Notes: a model not told the origin generated them from the sequence alone. 48,404 nucleotides of DNA from an uncultured Collinsella sp. (GCA_959599095.1 CAUGGC010000018.1:1-48404), one strand, 5' to 3'; counted from the stretch's first letter, positions 16,270 to 26,127 are shown. Numbers and translations: made by a program.

Positions 16270-19200
16270 ATGCAGGCAGATTCCGCTCAGCAGCAGGGCC
16301 TTTATCGCCCCGAATTCGACCACGATGCATGTGGCATCGGCGCACTTGCCGATATCAACGGCGAGCGCCATCACCAGATTCTGGACGATGCACTGTCCAT
16401 TCTGGTCAACTTGGAGCACCGCGGCGGCACGGGACTCGAGAAGAACACCGGCGACGGCGCTGGCATCCTGTTCCAGGTTCCGCATCACTTTTTCCGTAAA
16501 GAGGCCCAAAAGTGCGGCCAGATTCTGCCGGCAGAGGGCGACTATGGCGTGGCCATGCTGTTCTTCCCGCAGGACGACAAGGGCGTAGAGGATGCCCGCC
16601 GCGTGTTTGAGGAGGGCTGTGCCGAGGCCGGCGTGCCGCTGCTCTTTTGGCGCGAGGTGCCGGTCGATCCGCACGACCTGGGCGAGACGGCCCGCGCCTG
16701 TATGCCTACCATCCTGCAGGCCTTTCTGGGCCGTCCCGACGACACGCCGGCGGGCGACGCCTTTGAGCGTCGCCTGTACGTGTGCCGCCGCACCATCGAA
16801 AAGAAGGCCGACGCCGAGTTTGCCCTGCGCGACAAGATCTTCTATGTGTGCTCCATGAGCTCGCGCACCATCGTGTACAAGGGCATGCTGGTCGCCACGC
16901 AGATGCGCCGCTTCTTCATCGACCTCAACGACGCCGCCGTCAAGACGGCCGTGGCGCTCGTCCACTCGCGCTACTCCACCAACACCACGCCCAGCTGGGA
17001 GCGCGCGCACCCCAACCGCTTTATCATCCACAACGGCGAGATCAACACCCTCAAGGGCAACGTCAACTGGATCCGCGCCCGCGAGCCCAACCTGTACAGC
17101 CCCGTGCTGCAGCACGATCTTGAGCGCGTGATGCCCATCATCAACCGCGAGGGTTCCGACTCCGCGATTCTGGATAACGTGCTCGAGTTCCTGGTCATGA
17201 ACGGTCGCCCGCTTACGCGTGCCGCATCCATGCTGCTGCCCGAGCCGTGGGACCACAACGACAGCCTGAGTGAGGAGCGCCGCGCCTACGACGCTTACCA
17301 GTCCATGCTCATGGAGCCGTGGGACGGTCCGGCCGCCATCGCCTTTACCGACGGTCGCACGCTGGGTGCCGCCCTCGACCGTAACGGCCTGCGTCCCGCC
17401 CGCTACTATGTGACGCGCGACGGTCGCTTTATGCTGGCAAGCGAGGTGGGCACCATCGAGGTGAGCCCCGAGAACATCCTGACGAGCGGCTGCCTGGGAC
17501 CGGGCCAGATGCTCGAGGTCGACTTTGCCCGCGGGCGCGTCATCTACAACGATGAGCTGCGTGCCCGTTACGCCAAGGAAAAGCCCTACCGTGATTGGAT
17601 TGCCGAGGAGACGCTAACCGTTGACGCGCTCGACAAGCCCGCCGCGCCCGCGCCCGCCGAGGATGCCGAGGTGCCCGCCGCCGTGCGCATGGCCAAGCTC
17701 GGCTACCACTGGGATGACGTCGACGAGGTCGTGCGTCCCATGGCCCAGCAGGGCAAGGCACCGCTTGCCTCGATGGGCATCGATGCGCCGCTGGCCTGCC
17801 TGTCCAAGAAGACGCGCTCGTTCTTCGATTACTTCTATCAGCTGTTCGCCCAAGTCACGAATCCGCCGATTGATGCCCTGCGCGAGCACATGGTGACTTC
17901 GACCACGCTCTACCTGGGCAACCACGGCAACTTGCTCGAGGACTCCCGTACGGCCTGCCAGCTGGTGCGCCTGGAGCGCCCGCTGCTGAGCGAGGAGGAG
18001 TTCGACCGCATTTGCGCGATTGACCGTGTTGGCTTTAAGACCCGCCGGTTCCGTGCCGTGTACCGCCGCGACGCGGGTGAGGGCGCGCTGCAGGCTGCGC
18101 TCAAGCAGCTTGCCGAAGACGTCGAGGCTGCGGTCCGCGACGGCGTGAACATCGTGGTGCTGAGCGATCATGCCGCTGCGGGCGAGGTGCCCGTGCCGTC
18201 GCTGCTCGCCGTGGGCTGCGTGCACAACCACCTGATCCGCGCCGGCGTGCGTACCTTTGCCGACATCGTGGTGGAGTGCGGTGACGCCGTGTCCCCGCAC
18301 GACTTTGCGGCGCTAGTGGGCTACTCCGCGAGCGGCATCTATCCGTACAACGCGCATGCGTGCATCCGCAATCTGGCGGCACGCGGCGACCTGGACGTGA
18401 CGGCCGAGCAGGGCATCGCCAATTACAACAAGGCCGCGACGGCGGGCATCGTCTCCATCATGTCCAAGATGGGCATCTCCACGGTGCAGAGCTACCACTC
18501 CGCGCAGATCTTCGAGGCCGTTGGCTTTACGCCGGAGTTCGTCAACGCGTACTTCGCCGGCACGGTGAGCCGTGTGGGCGGTATGGGTGTCGAGGAGGTC
18601 GAACGCGAGCAAAATGAGCGCTATGACGCCGCTCTCGCTATCCTTAAGAGCCCGGCTCCCGATCAGCTGCCCACGTTGGGCCTGACCAAGTGGCGCCCGC
18701 TCGGCGGCGAGGATCACCTCATCGATCCGCAGACTGTCTACTTGCTGCAGACCGCCTGCCGTGAGGACAGCTACGACACCTTTAAGGAGTACAGCGCCCG
18801 CCTGCACCGCACCGGCCGTGCCGTGCGCCTGCGCGACTTGCTCGACTTTAATGCCAACGGTCGCACGCCGGTTTCACTCGACGAGGTGGAGCCCGCGCTC
18901 AACATCGTCCGCCGCTTTAACACCGGCGCCATGTCGTACGGCTCCATCAGCAAAGAGGCGCACGAGTGCATGGCCATCGCTATGAACCGTCTGCACGGCC
19001 GTTCCAACTCCGGCGAGGGCGGTGAGGATCCGCGTCGCGAGACCCCGCTGGCTAACGGTGACTCCAAGAACTCCGCCATCAAGCAGGTGGCAAGCGCGCG
19101 CTTTGGCGTGACGAGCCGCTACCTGTGCAGCGCCTTCGAGATTCAGATCAAGATGGCCCAGGGCGCCAAGCCCGGCGAGGGCGGCCACCTGCCCGGCAAG

Positions 19201-20967
19201 AAGGTCTATCCCTGGATTGCCGAGGTCCGTCAGTCCACGCCCGGCATCGGCCTGATCTCGCCTCCGCCTCACCACGATATTTACTCCATCGAGGACCTGG
19301 CAGAGCTGATCTTCGATCTTAAGAACGCCAATCCCGGCGCACGCGTGTCGGTCAAGCTGGTCAGCGAGGCCGGCGTCGGCACCATCGCCACCGGCGTGGC
19401 CAAGGGCGCTGCCGACAAGATCTTGATCAGCGGCCACAATGGCGGCTCGGGTGCCGCTGCGCGCGACTCTATCTGGCACGCGGGTCTGCCGCTGGAGCTT
19501 GGCCTTGCCGAGGCCCAGCAGACGCTGCTGCAAAACGGCCTGCGCTCGCGCGTAGTGCTCGAGGCCGACGGCAAGCTCATGGACGGCACCGACGTCGCTG
19601 TCGCCTGCCTGTTGGGCGCCGAGGAGTTTGGCTTTGCGACCATGCCGCTCATCTCCATGGGCTGCCTCATGCAGCGCGACTGCCAGCAGGATACCTGCCC
19701 GGCCGGCATCGCTACGCAAAACTGCCGCCTGCGTCGCGGCTTCCGCGGCAAGCCAGAGCACGTCGAGCACTTTATGCTCTTTGTTGCCGAGCAGCTGCGC
19801 GAGGTCATGGCGAGCCTGGGCTTCCGCACGGTCGACGAGATGGTCGGCCATCCCGAGTGCTTGCGCCAGATCGAGGTCCCGGGCAACCGCAAGGCTAACC
19901 TGCTGGATCTGTCGCCCGTGCTGGCGAGCGCGACCTGTGAGTTTGGTGCCCACATCCCGGGTGCCGACGGCCGTCACTTCCTGCCCCAGATGGCTGCGGA
20001 CAGCGAGCTCGACAAGACGCTCGACTCCACGTTGTTTGTGCCCTACACGGCCGATGCCCGTGCGCACCTGCGCCCGATTCGCTTCCGCGCCGATATCGCC
20101 AACGTCAACCGCTGCGTGGGCACCATCTTGGGCAACGCGGTGACCAAGGCGCATCCCGAGGGCCTGCCCGCCGGCTCCATCACTATCGATTGCGACGGTT
20201 CGGCCGGTCAGAGCTTTGGCGCCTTCCTGCCGCGCGGCATTACGCTCAACGTGTGCGGCGACGCCAACGACTACTTTGGCAAGGGCCTTTCGGGCGGCGA
20301 GGTGTCGGTGCGCCCCAACCCGCATGCGACCTACAAGTTCGATGAGAACATCATCGTGGGCAACGTTGCGTTCTTTGGCGCCACGAGCGGCCGCGGCTTC
20401 ATTAACGGCCTGGCAGGCCAGCGCTTTGGCGTACGCAACTCCGGTGCCACGGTGGTGGTCGAGGGCTGCGGCAACCATGGCTGCGAGTACATGACGGGTG
20501 GTCTGGCGCTCATCCTGGGCGAGGTCGGGCAGAACTTCGCCGCCGGCATGACGGGTGGCGTGGCCTATGTCTTTGACCAGTACGGCACGCTCAATGCCCG
20601 TGTGAACCACGAGAGCGTTGAGCTTAAAGCCCCGACGGCCGGCGAGCTGGCGCAGATTCGCGAGCTCATCCAGGAGCACGTGGACGTGACGCAGAGCCCG
20701 CGCGGCATTAAGCTGCTCTACAGCTTTGAGACGATGAGCAAGCACTTTGTGAAGGTCATTCCAACCGAGTACGAGCGCGTGCTGGCGATTGTCGCCGCCG
20801 CCGAGGCCGTCGGCAAGACGCATGAGCAGGCCGAGGAGCTGGCGTTTGACATTGTGACCGGTCGCGCCGACGCCGCCGATGTCGCTCGCTTTGATGTGGC
20901 GGGTGGTGTCGCTGGCGCTGTGCCCGCCGCCGCCAGCTCTGTTGCTTCGACCAAGAAGGAGGCGTAA
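16270..20967 (+). CDS. gltB: Glutamate synthase large subunit
   Basis: 1565 residues, the full length for bacterial GltB. The class II glutamine amidotransferase domain starts at Cys21 (DACGIGALADI), so the first 20 residues are probably removed to free the nucleophile. A central domain covers about 480-780. The FMN/synthase domain (about 830-1230) contains HNGGSGAAARDS and the 3Fe-4S cysteines in CQQDTCPAGIATQ near 1138. The C-terminal beta-helix (about 1280-1480) has repeated GG.G motifs. The enzyme makes two glutamates from glutamine and 2-oxoglutarate. GGGGAGGATCGCG precedes the ATG. gltD follows after five bases. Confidence 0.97.
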   Translation: MQADSAQQQGLYRPEFDHDACGIGALADINGERHHQILDDALSILVNLEHRGGTGLEKNTGDGAGILFQVPHHFFRKEAQKCGQILPAEGDYGVAMLFFPQDDKGVEDARRVFEEGCAEAGVPLLFWREVPVDPHDLGETARACMPTILQAFLGRPDDTPAGDAFERRLYVCRRTIEKKADAEFALRDKIFYVCSMSSRTIVYKGMLVATQMRRFFIDLNDAAVKTAVALVHSRYSTNTTPSWERAHPNRFIIHNGEINTLKGNVNWIRAREPNLYSPVLQHDLERVMPIINREGSDSAILDNVLEFLVMNGRPLTRAASMLLPEPWDHNDSLSEERRAYDAYQSMLMEPWDGPAAIAFTDGRTLGAALDRNGLRPARYYVTRDGRFMLASEVGTIEVSPENILTSGCLGPGQMLEVDFARGRVIYNDELRARYAKEKPYRDWIAEETLTVDALDKPAAPAPAEDAEVPAAVRMAKLGYHWDDVDEVVRPMAQQGKAPLASMGIDAPLACLSKKTRSFFDYFYQLFAQVTNPPIDALREHMVTSTTLYLGNHGNLLEDSRTACQLVRLERPLLSEEEFDRICAIDRVGFKTRRFRAVYRRDAGEGALQAALKQLAEDVEAAVRDGVNIVVLSDHAAAGEVPVPSLLAVGCVHNHLIRAGVRTFADIVVECGDAVSPHDFAALVGYSASGIYPYNAHACIRNLAARGDLDVTAEQGIANYNKAATAGIVSIMSKMGISTVQSYHSAQIFEAVGFTPEFVNAYFAGTVSRVGGMGVEEVEREQNERYDAALAILKSPAPDQLPTLGLTKWRPLGGEDHLIDPQTVYLLQTACREDSYDTFKEYSARLHRTGRAVRLRDLLDFNANGRTPVSLDEVEPALNIVRRFNTGAMSYGSISKEAHECMAIAMNRLHGRSNSGEGGEDPRRETPLANGDSKNSAIKQVASARFGVTSRYLCSAFEIQIKMAQGAKPGEGGHLPGKKVYPWIAEVRQSTPGIGLISPPPHHDIYSIEDLAELIFDLKNANPGARVSVKLVSEAGVGTIATGVAKGAADKILISGHNGGSGAAARDSIWHAGLPLELGLAEAQQTLLQNGLRSRVVLEADGKLMDGTDVAVACLLGAEEFGFATMPLISMGCLMQRDCQQDTCPAGIATQNCRLRRGFRGKPEHVEHFMLFVAEQLREVMASLGFRTVDEMVGHPECLRQIEVPGNRKANLLDLSPVLASATCEFGAHIPGADGRHFLPQMAADSELDKTLDSTLFVPYTADARAHLRPIRFRADIANVNRCVGTILGNAVTKAHPEGLPAGSITIDCDGSAGQSFGAFLPRGITLNVCGDANDYFGKGLSGGEVSVRPNPHATYKFDENIIVGNVAFFGATSGRGFINGLAGQRFGVRNSGATVVVEGCGNHGCEYMTGGLALILGEVGQNFAAGMTGGVAYVFDQYGTLNARVNHESVELKAPTAGELAQIRELIQEHVDVTQSPRGIKLLYSFETMSKHFVKVIPTEYERVLAIVAAAEAVGKTHEQAEELAFDIVTGRADAADVARFDVAGGVAGAVPAAASSVASTKKEA

Positions 20968-20972
20968 GTGCC

Positions 20973-22454
20973 ATGGGTAAGCCCGGTGCTTTTCTTGATA
21001 TCGATCGCGTGACCCACGAGCTTCGTCCCGTGGAGGAGCGCAGCCATGATTTTGATCCGCTGTACGTGGAGCTCGATGACGATGCACGTCGCGCCCAGGC
21101 GAGCCGTTGCATGATGTGCGGCGTGGCGTTTTGCCAGATGGGCGCGAGCTTTGGCAAGGCACGCCCGAGCGGCTGCCCGCTGCACAACCTGATTCCCGAG
21201 TGGAATGAGCTGGTGTACCGCGGCCGCTGGGACGAGGCTGCCGAGCGTCTGTCGCTCACCTCGCCCATGCCCGAGTTCACGAGTCGCGTGTGCCCGGCGC
21301 TGTGCGAGGCCGCATGCAACTTGGGGTCGGTCGACGGTCAGCCCACGACGATCCATGACAACGAGCGTGCGATCAGCGACCACGAATGGGCAAACGGTGG
21401 CCCGCGTCGCTTTGAGCCGGCGGGGGAGGGCGCACCCACGGTCGCCGTGGTGGGCTCCGGTCCTGCTGGTCTGGTGGCAGCATGGGAGCTCGCGCGTCGC
21501 GGCGCCCGCGTGACGGTGTTTGAGCGTGACGACCGTCCGGGCGGTTTGCTTATGTATGGCATTCCCAACATGAAGCTCGGGAAGTCCGTGGTCGAGCGTC
21601 GCGTGGCGCTCATGCGCGAGCTGGGCATTGTTTTTGAGCTGAGCGCAGATGTGACGGACCCTGCGGTGGCAGCCAAGCTCGATGGCTTTGACGCTGTCGT
21701 GGTGGCTGCCGGCGCTCGTGCTCCGCGTGGGCTTTCGGCTGCGAACATTGATGCCCCGGGCGTGGTGTACGCCGTGGACTACCTGACGGCTTCGACCGTC
21801 TCGGTGCTCGATGGCGGAGAGCCCGTGGTGAACGCGTGTGGCCTGGACGTCGTGGTCATTGGCGGCGGCGATACCGGTAACGACTGCGTGGGCACCGCGG
21901 TACGTCAGGGTGCGCGCAGCGTGCGCCAGTTTGAGTTCTTGCCGGCGGCGCCTGATGCGCGCGCGGCGAGCAACCCCTGGCCGCAGTGGCCAAACGTTAA
22001 GAAGACCGACTACGGCCAGCAGGAGGCCATCGCTGCCATGGGCGGCGAGATGCGCGCTTGGGGCGTGGATACGCTCGAGGTGCTGCTGGACAAGAAGGGC
22101 GCGGCCGCGGGCCTGCGCGTGGTCGATCTGGATTGGTCGGCTGGCAAGCCCGAGCGCATCGCGGGCTCCGAGCACGAGGTGCCGGCGCAGCTGGTGCTCA
22201 TCGCCTGCGGCTTTACGGGTCCTGAGCATGGCGTGTTCGATGCGGTAGGCGTGCCTGTTGCCACCGCTGGTCGTCCGCTGCCTGTGATGGCCGCCGAGGA
22301 CTCGCATCTTGCGGCGCGTGTCGACGGCGTCGCCGCGGATGCCGCGCCGGTGTATGTTGCCGGTGATGCGCGCAACGGCAGCTCGCTCGTTGTGAACGCC
22401 ATGGCCGACGCCCTGGCCTGCGCTGCCGAGGTCGCCGAGGCGCTGGAGCTGTAA
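20973..22454 (+). CDS. gltD: Glutamate synthase small subunit
   Basis: 493 residues; AAGAAGGAGGCGTAAGTGCC precedes the ATG. The N-terminal Fe-S domain (1-120) has the 4Fe-4S cysteines in RCMMCGVAFC and CPALCEAAC. The FAD-binding motif VGSGPAGLVAAWEL lies near 165, GIPNMKLGK near 205, the NADPH-binding IGGGDTGNDCVGTA near 295, and VYVAGDARNGSSLVV near 460. It feeds NAD(P)H electrons to GltB. Together the two genes form a two-gene GOGAT operon. Confidence 0.96.
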   Translation: MGKPGAFLDIDRVTHELRPVEERSHDFDPLYVELDDDARRAQASRCMMCGVAFCQMGASFGKARPSGCPLHNLIPEWNELVYRGRWDEAAERLSLTSPMPEFTSRVCPALCEAACNLGSVDGQPTTIHDNERAISDHEWANGGPRRFEPAGEGAPTVAVVGSGPAGLVAAWELARRGARVTVFERDDRPGGLLMYGIPNMKLGKSVVERRVALMRELGIVFELSADVTDPAVAAKLDGFDAVVVAAGARAPRGLSAANIDAPGVVYAVDYLTASTVSVLDGGEPVVNACGLDVVVIGGGDTGNDCVGTAVRQGARSVRQFEFLPAAPDARAASNPWPQWPNVKKTDYGQQEAIAAMGGEMRAWGVDTLEVLLDKKGAAAGLRVVDLDWSAGKPERIAGSEHEVPAQLVLIACGFTGPEHGVFDAVGVPVATAGRPLPVMAAEDSHLAARVDGVAADAAPVYVAGDARNGSSLVVNAMADALACAAEVAEALEL

Positions 22455-22465
22455 AGTAGTCATTT

Positions 22466-22516
22466 AAGAACGTCCCCAATGACTGGTCATTTTTGTCTAG
22501 TCGTTGGGGACACTCT
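22466..22516. repeat. Inverted repeat after gltD (family F7)
   Basis: GTCCCCAATGACT at 22472-22484 and AGTCGTTGGGGAC at 22499-22511 (one mismatch) enclose 14 bases. The pairing extends weakly into AAGAAC/CTCTT. With no T run it is unlikely to be a simple terminator. The remaining gap to 22806 has no gene I can support. Confidence 0.65.
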
Positions 22517-22806
22517 TTGCGAGCGGTTCGTTCGTTTGTCGACGCGCGAGTGTCCATTCGGCGTCTTCTTGAGCTGTGGTGCTCTGCTGTTTCTGTGGTG
22601 GCCGGGGGCGCTTGGCTCAAAAGGGCGGGTTGGCCGCCTATGTTTACCTGCGGTTTTGTTCCAGTGCGCATTTTCGGTCAAGCTTTTCGTCAAGTGTTTG
22701 GTCAGCATCTGGTTTGCAGCCGGAGGCCTATTTTGCCCGCGCTGGTCGTGGCTGCCCACCCTCCTCGTAAGCTCAAATTGAGGTCCATCAGTTTGAGGAG
22801 GATGCC

Positions 22807-23514
22807 ATGACTGATCACGCTTTAGATCGAGCGCAGCTGGCCGAAGCCGTCGGCAACGATATTGCCGACATGGCCCATTTTTGGATGCTGCGGAAGTTCC
22901 AGTTTTTGGAGCCGGCGCGTGAACAGTTCGAGATCATTGTCGACCCGTGGCTCAGCTATTGCACCGAGCCTTCGCAAAACGAAATCATGGCCTACAACAT
23001 GGCATTTACCGATTGGCTGCTCTTCGAGCGCCCCTATCGCCATGGCAAGACGTTGCTCGAGCTGTATGTTGAAGAGCCGCCGACATTGCTTTCGCCTGCC
23101 TCGCTCAAGCGGCTCGAGCAGGTACGCGACACACAGTATTTCTCGCGCTTTGGCATTTTGGACAAGGATCCTGCGAACGGCATGGTTGCGCTGAAGGATA
23201 CGCGCACCGACCGTCGCTTTGATGTCTACGACCCGCATATCGTGCAAAAGGAGCATTGGAGCGACGGCGCGATTGCGGTGCGCCTCGCCTGCGTCGACGA
23301 TGTCTGGCTGACGGCGGGACAACTCTATCTGTATGACATCGCACGCCTGAGTGACACGGCGGTCGATGGGCCTGGTGCGGTGCATCCGGAGGACCTGCAG
23401 GATGGCTTTGACACCTTGTGCATCAGTTTCTTCTTGCGTCTGGTCCGCGACATCATGGGCGCCCAGGGGCGGTACGTAAAGTCGCTCAACATCTACGAGC
23501 AGGAGTGGGAGTAG
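22807..23514 (+). CDS. Conserved hypothetical protein
   Basis: 235 residues with GAGGAGGATGCC before the ATG, so it is clearly translated. I do not recognise a named domain. It is acidic, rich in aromatic residues and has no membrane segment or signal peptide. Notable stretches are MAHFWMLRKFQFLEPAREQF, FTDWLLFERPYRHGKTLLEL and FDVYDPHIVQKEHW. It stands alone between gltD and the amidohydrolase with repeat R4 after it. It is probably a cytoplasmic protein restricted to Coriobacteriia; that last point is inference. Confidence 0.7.
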   Translation: MTDHALDRAQLAEAVGNDIADMAHFWMLRKFQFLEPAREQFEIIVDPWLSYCTEPSQNEIMAYNMAFTDWLLFERPYRHGKTLLELYVEEPPTLLSPASLKRLEQVRDTQYFSRFGILDKDPANGMVALKDTRTDRRFDVYDPHIVQKEHWSDGAIAVRLACVDDVWLTAGQLYLYDIARLSDTAVDGPGAVHPEDLQDGFDTLCISFFLRLVRDIMGAQGRYVKSLNIYEQEWE

Positions 23515-23550
23515 GGGATGTTACTGGTGTCGCTCTGCTGCCCTGACTTT

Positions 23551-23607
23551 GTCTCAATCTGTAACGTTTGGCGGCTGTTTGGGCCCGTAACTGTTACAGA
23601 TCGAGAC
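23551..23607. repeat. 57-bp palindromic element, copy R4 (family F1)
   Basis: GTCTCAATCTGTAAC at 23551-23565 and GTTACAGATCGAGAC at 23593-23607 differ at one pair, which is A.C on the plus strand and G.U on the minus. It lies 36 bases after the upstream stop codon. Confidence 0.9.
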
Positions 23608-23756
23608 ATTTCCCTGGTGTCGCTGGGGTGGGACTGCAACGTATTCCGTCCCCCACATCCCCTCTTCCCTCCGTTAACCGATGCGTCTGCAGTAATCCAA
23701 CGGGACTAGGTGATAATGGACAAATGTTCAAGTTAATCGTGAGGGAGGAGCTCGAT

Positions 23757-25127
23757 ATGGCGTCTGCCGATCGTTCCACGTTGTTTATCAATGCGACCGT
23801 CCTGGATGGCTCGAAACATATGGAGCCGCAGCCCGATATGGCCGTGGCCGTTGAGCGCGGTGTCATCACGTGGATGGGGCCGAGTGCTGTGGCGCAGGCG
23901 CCTGCGGGTGCCGAGGTTATCGACCTGGCAGGTGCGTATCTCATGCCAGGCCTCATCAATATGCATGTGCATCTGTGCGGTTCGGGCAAGCCGGTTTCGG
24001 CGGGCGATGCGGGCGCGCTGATGAAGAAGCTCGATAATCCCGTGGGGCGCGCCATCGTGCGCCATATTCTTAAGGGCAGCGCCCAACAACAACTGGCAAG
24101 TGGCGTGACCACGGTGCGCGGCGCGGGCGACCCGCTGTTTGCCGATCTTGCCGTGCGCGATGCTATCGATGCCGGCAAGTATCAAGGTCCTCGCCTGGTG
24201 GCGCCGGGAACGGGTGTCACGGTGCCGGGCGGCCATGGTGCGGGTTTGTTCGCCCAGGTGGCCAACAGTCCCGCCGAGGCAGCCGAACAGGTGCGCGACC
24301 TGTATGCGCGCGGTGCCGACGTCATCAAGCTGTTCGTGACGGGCGGCGTGTTCGACGCTACCGAGGTGGGCGAGCCGGGTGTGCTGCGTATGCCGGTCGA
24401 GGTTGCCGCGGCGGCGTGCAAGGCGGCGCACGAGGTGGGCCTGCCGGTTATGGCTCATGTCGAGAGCACCGAAGGCGTGAAGGCCGCGCTTGAGGCCGGC
24501 GTCGATACGATCGAGCACGGTGCCCCGATGACTCCCGAGATCTTGGAACTGTACCGCGGCGCCGCGGGCACGCAGCTCGAGGGGCGTGCGCCCAGCGTTA
24601 CCTGCACTATCAGCCCGGCGCTGCCGTTTGTATTGCTCGACCCGGAAAAGACCCATTCGACCGATACACAAAAGAAGAACGGTGACATCGTGTGCTCGGG
24701 CATCATCGAGAGCGCCCGTGCCGCACTGGAAGCTGGCGTTAAGGTGGGCCTTGGCACGGACTCGAGCTGCCCGTTCGTGACGCAGTACGACATGTGGCGT
24801 GAGGTGGCCTATTTTGCCAAGTATGTCGGCGTGGGCAACGCTTTCGCGCTGCATACGGCCACGCAGGTCAATGCCGAGCTGCTGGGGCTGGGCGGCGAGA
24901 CCGGCACAATCGAGTGCGGCAAGGCCGCCGATATTCTGGTGACGCGCGAGAACCCGCTCGATGACCTGTGCGCACTGCGTGATCCGACGCACGTGATGTG
25001 TCGCGGTGATCTGGTGCGCAAGCTCAAGGTGAAGCGTATTCCCGAGGTGGACGCCGAGCTCGACGCGATTATGGCCATGCCTGCCGAGGCGTTGGCCGAG
25101 GAGCTTGCCCGCGATGGCGTGGCGTAA
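23757..25127 (+). CDS. Metal-dependent amidohydrolase (imidazolonepropionase/prolidase-like)
   Basis: 456 residues from the ATG preceded by GAGGGAGGAGCTCGAT. Longer in-frame starts would run through repeat R4. The amidohydrolase-superfamily metal site is visible: MHVHL near residue 72, a likely carboxylated lysine in DVIKLFVTGG near 190, MAHVES near 234, IEHGAP near 256 and GTDSSCP near 338. The closest recognisable group hydrolyses Xaa-Pro dipeptides, imidazolonepropionate-like or other cyclic amides; the substrate cannot be told from sequence. It has no signal peptide and sits alone, with a shared terminator downstream. Confidence 0.85.
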   Translation: MASADRSTLFINATVLDGSKHMEPQPDMAVAVERGVITWMGPSAVAQAPAGAEVIDLAGAYLMPGLINMHVHLCGSGKPVSAGDAGALMKKLDNPVGRAIVRHILKGSAQQQLASGVTTVRGAGDPLFADLAVRDAIDAGKYQGPRLVAPGTGVTVPGGHGAGLFAQVANSPAEAAEQVRDLYARGADVIKLFVTGGVFDATEVGEPGVLRMPVEVAAAACKAAHEVGLPVMAHVESTEGVKAALEAGVDTIEHGAPMTPEILELYRGAAGTQLEGRAPSVTCTISPALPFVLLDPEKTHSTDTQKKNGDIVCSGIIESARAALEAGVKVGLGTDSSCPFVTQYDMWREVAYFAKYVGVGNAFALHTATQVNAELLGLGGETGTIECGKAADILVTRENPLDDLCALRDPTHVMCRGDLVRKLKVKRIPEVDAELDAIMAMPAEALAEELARDGVA

Positions 25128-25146
25128 GCGCGCGATATGGCGATGC

Positions 25147-25169
25147 GACAAAGGGACAATCCTTTTGTC
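25147..25169. repeat. Short inverted repeat after the amidohydrolase
   Basis: GACAAAGGGA and TCCTTTTGTC (one mismatch) enclose three bases. It lies just before the bidirectional terminator. Confidence 0.45.
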
Positions 25170-25178
25170 ATAATCAGA

Positions 25179-25213
25179 AAAAGCCGAGGTCCCAGTGCGA
25201 GGCCTCGGCTTTT
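25179..25213. terminator. Bidirectional terminator
   Basis: AAAAGCCGAGG and CCTCGGCTTTT form a perfect 11-bp stem between convergent genes, with A and T runs on both sides. Confidence 0.9.
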
Positions 25214-25234
25214 ATTTGTCCCATAGTATGGCAG

Positions 25235-25708
25235 CTATGAGCGCGTCTCCATCTTGGCATGGCACTTGGGGCAGGTGACGCGGATCTTGCCTTTGCCCTT
25301 GGGAACGGAGAGCATCTGGCCGCAGTTGGGGCACTTAAGATAGGCCGTGGTCTTGCGGCCCTTCCACATCTTCTTGGCTGTGCGCTTGGCACGTTCAAAG
25401 TCTTCCTTGCTAGTACCGGCTGCGCGCGAGGCGTTGGCCGCTGCAGCTCCGCCGCCCAAGCTAGCTACAAACTTGCCCAAGCCGGGTACGTTTGCAGTCG
25501 CGGCGACAAAGGCCTCGTTCTCCTTGTGACGTGCGTCGATATTTTTGGACAGGCCGCGCAGCACGCCAATCACGATTACGGCGATGGCAATCCAGCTGAG
25601 CCACTGGATGCGGGCTATCGATCCGATCATCGCGATGACGATGCCGGCAAAACCCATCACGATGGTGAGTTCATCGGCACCATTGCGACCCTTCATAAAG
25701 TCATTCAT
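25235..25708 (-). CDS. Membrane protein with C-terminal zinc ribbon
   Basis: 157 residues from the ATG at 25708, preceded by GAAAGGCAATTTGC. Two closely spaced membrane segments (about 14-32 and 35-52) are followed by an Ala/Gly-rich linker and a basic stretch (RAKRTAKKMWKGRK). A zinc-ribbon knuckle pair (CPNC at 126-129, CPKC at 146-149) ends the protein. The ribbon is cytoplasmic or outside depending on topology; positive charges after TM2 suggest cytoplasmic. The function is unknown. It resembles small Firmicutes/Actinobacteria proteins annotated as zinc-ribbon membrane proteins. Confidence 0.75.
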   Translation of the reverse strand: MNDFMKGRNGADELTIVMGFAGIVIAMIGSIARIQWLSWIAIAVIVIGVLRGLSKNIDARHKENEAFVAATANVPGLGKFVASLGGGAAAANASRAAGTSKEDFERAKRTAKKMWKGRKTTAYLKCPNCGQMLSVPKGKGKIRVTCPKCHAKMETRS

Positions 25709-25763
25709 GCAAATTGCCTTTCGTTCGATATGCTGCACGCCTTTATACCCGATTTAGAGCAAG

Positions 25764-25810
25764 GGGGACAGGTTAATCTGCACCAATGTGGTGCAAACAT
25801 ACCTGTCCCC
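25764..25810. repeat. 47-bp inverted repeat plus half copy (family F3, copy A)
   Basis: GGGGACAGG and CCTGTCCCC form the outer arms, with TGCACCA and TGGTGCA as inner arms. Right after it, 25824-25844 repeats the right half (GGTGCAAAGAAATCTGTCCCC with changes). A second full copy of the same length is at 36773-36819. Confidence 0.75.
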
Positions 25811-25854
25811 GGAATACCAAGACGGTGCAAAGAAATCTGTCCCCAATGCCCCTA

Positions 25855-26127
25855 TTACTTGGAGAGCTTGTCGACGACGCGTTCGATTTCGGCGAGCTTG
25901 GCGGCTTTGAGGTCTTCGTCGCCCGATTCGATTGCCGAAGTCACGCAGCCCTCGATATGCGCCTTGAGCACGTCGGCGTTAATGCGCGCGAGGAGCGCCT
26001 GCGTTGCCATGAGCTGCGTGGAAATATCGACGCAGTAACGGTCCTCCTCGACCATCCGCAAGATGCCGTCGATCTGGCCGCGTGCCGTCTTGAGCATGCG
26101 GGTCACCGATTTATGGTCTGCCATCAT
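25855..26127 (-). CDS. csoR: CsoR-type copper-sensing repressor
   Basis: 90 residues from the ATG at 26127 (next codon is also ATG), with GAGGACCCGAC upstream. This is the all-helical DUF156/CsoR-RcnR fold: TRMLKTARGQIDGILRMVEEDRYCVDI. The Cu(I) ligands are present with CsoR spacing: Cys32, His57 and Cys61 (AHIEGCV). CsoR releases DNA when it binds Cu(I). The matching operator is seen before copA. Repeat F2 separates csoR from copZ. Confidence 0.93.
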   Translation of the reverse strand: MMADHKSVTRMLKTARGQIDGILRMVEEDRYCVDISTQLMATQALLARINADVLKAHIEGCVTSAIESGDEDLKAAKLAEIERVVDKLSK

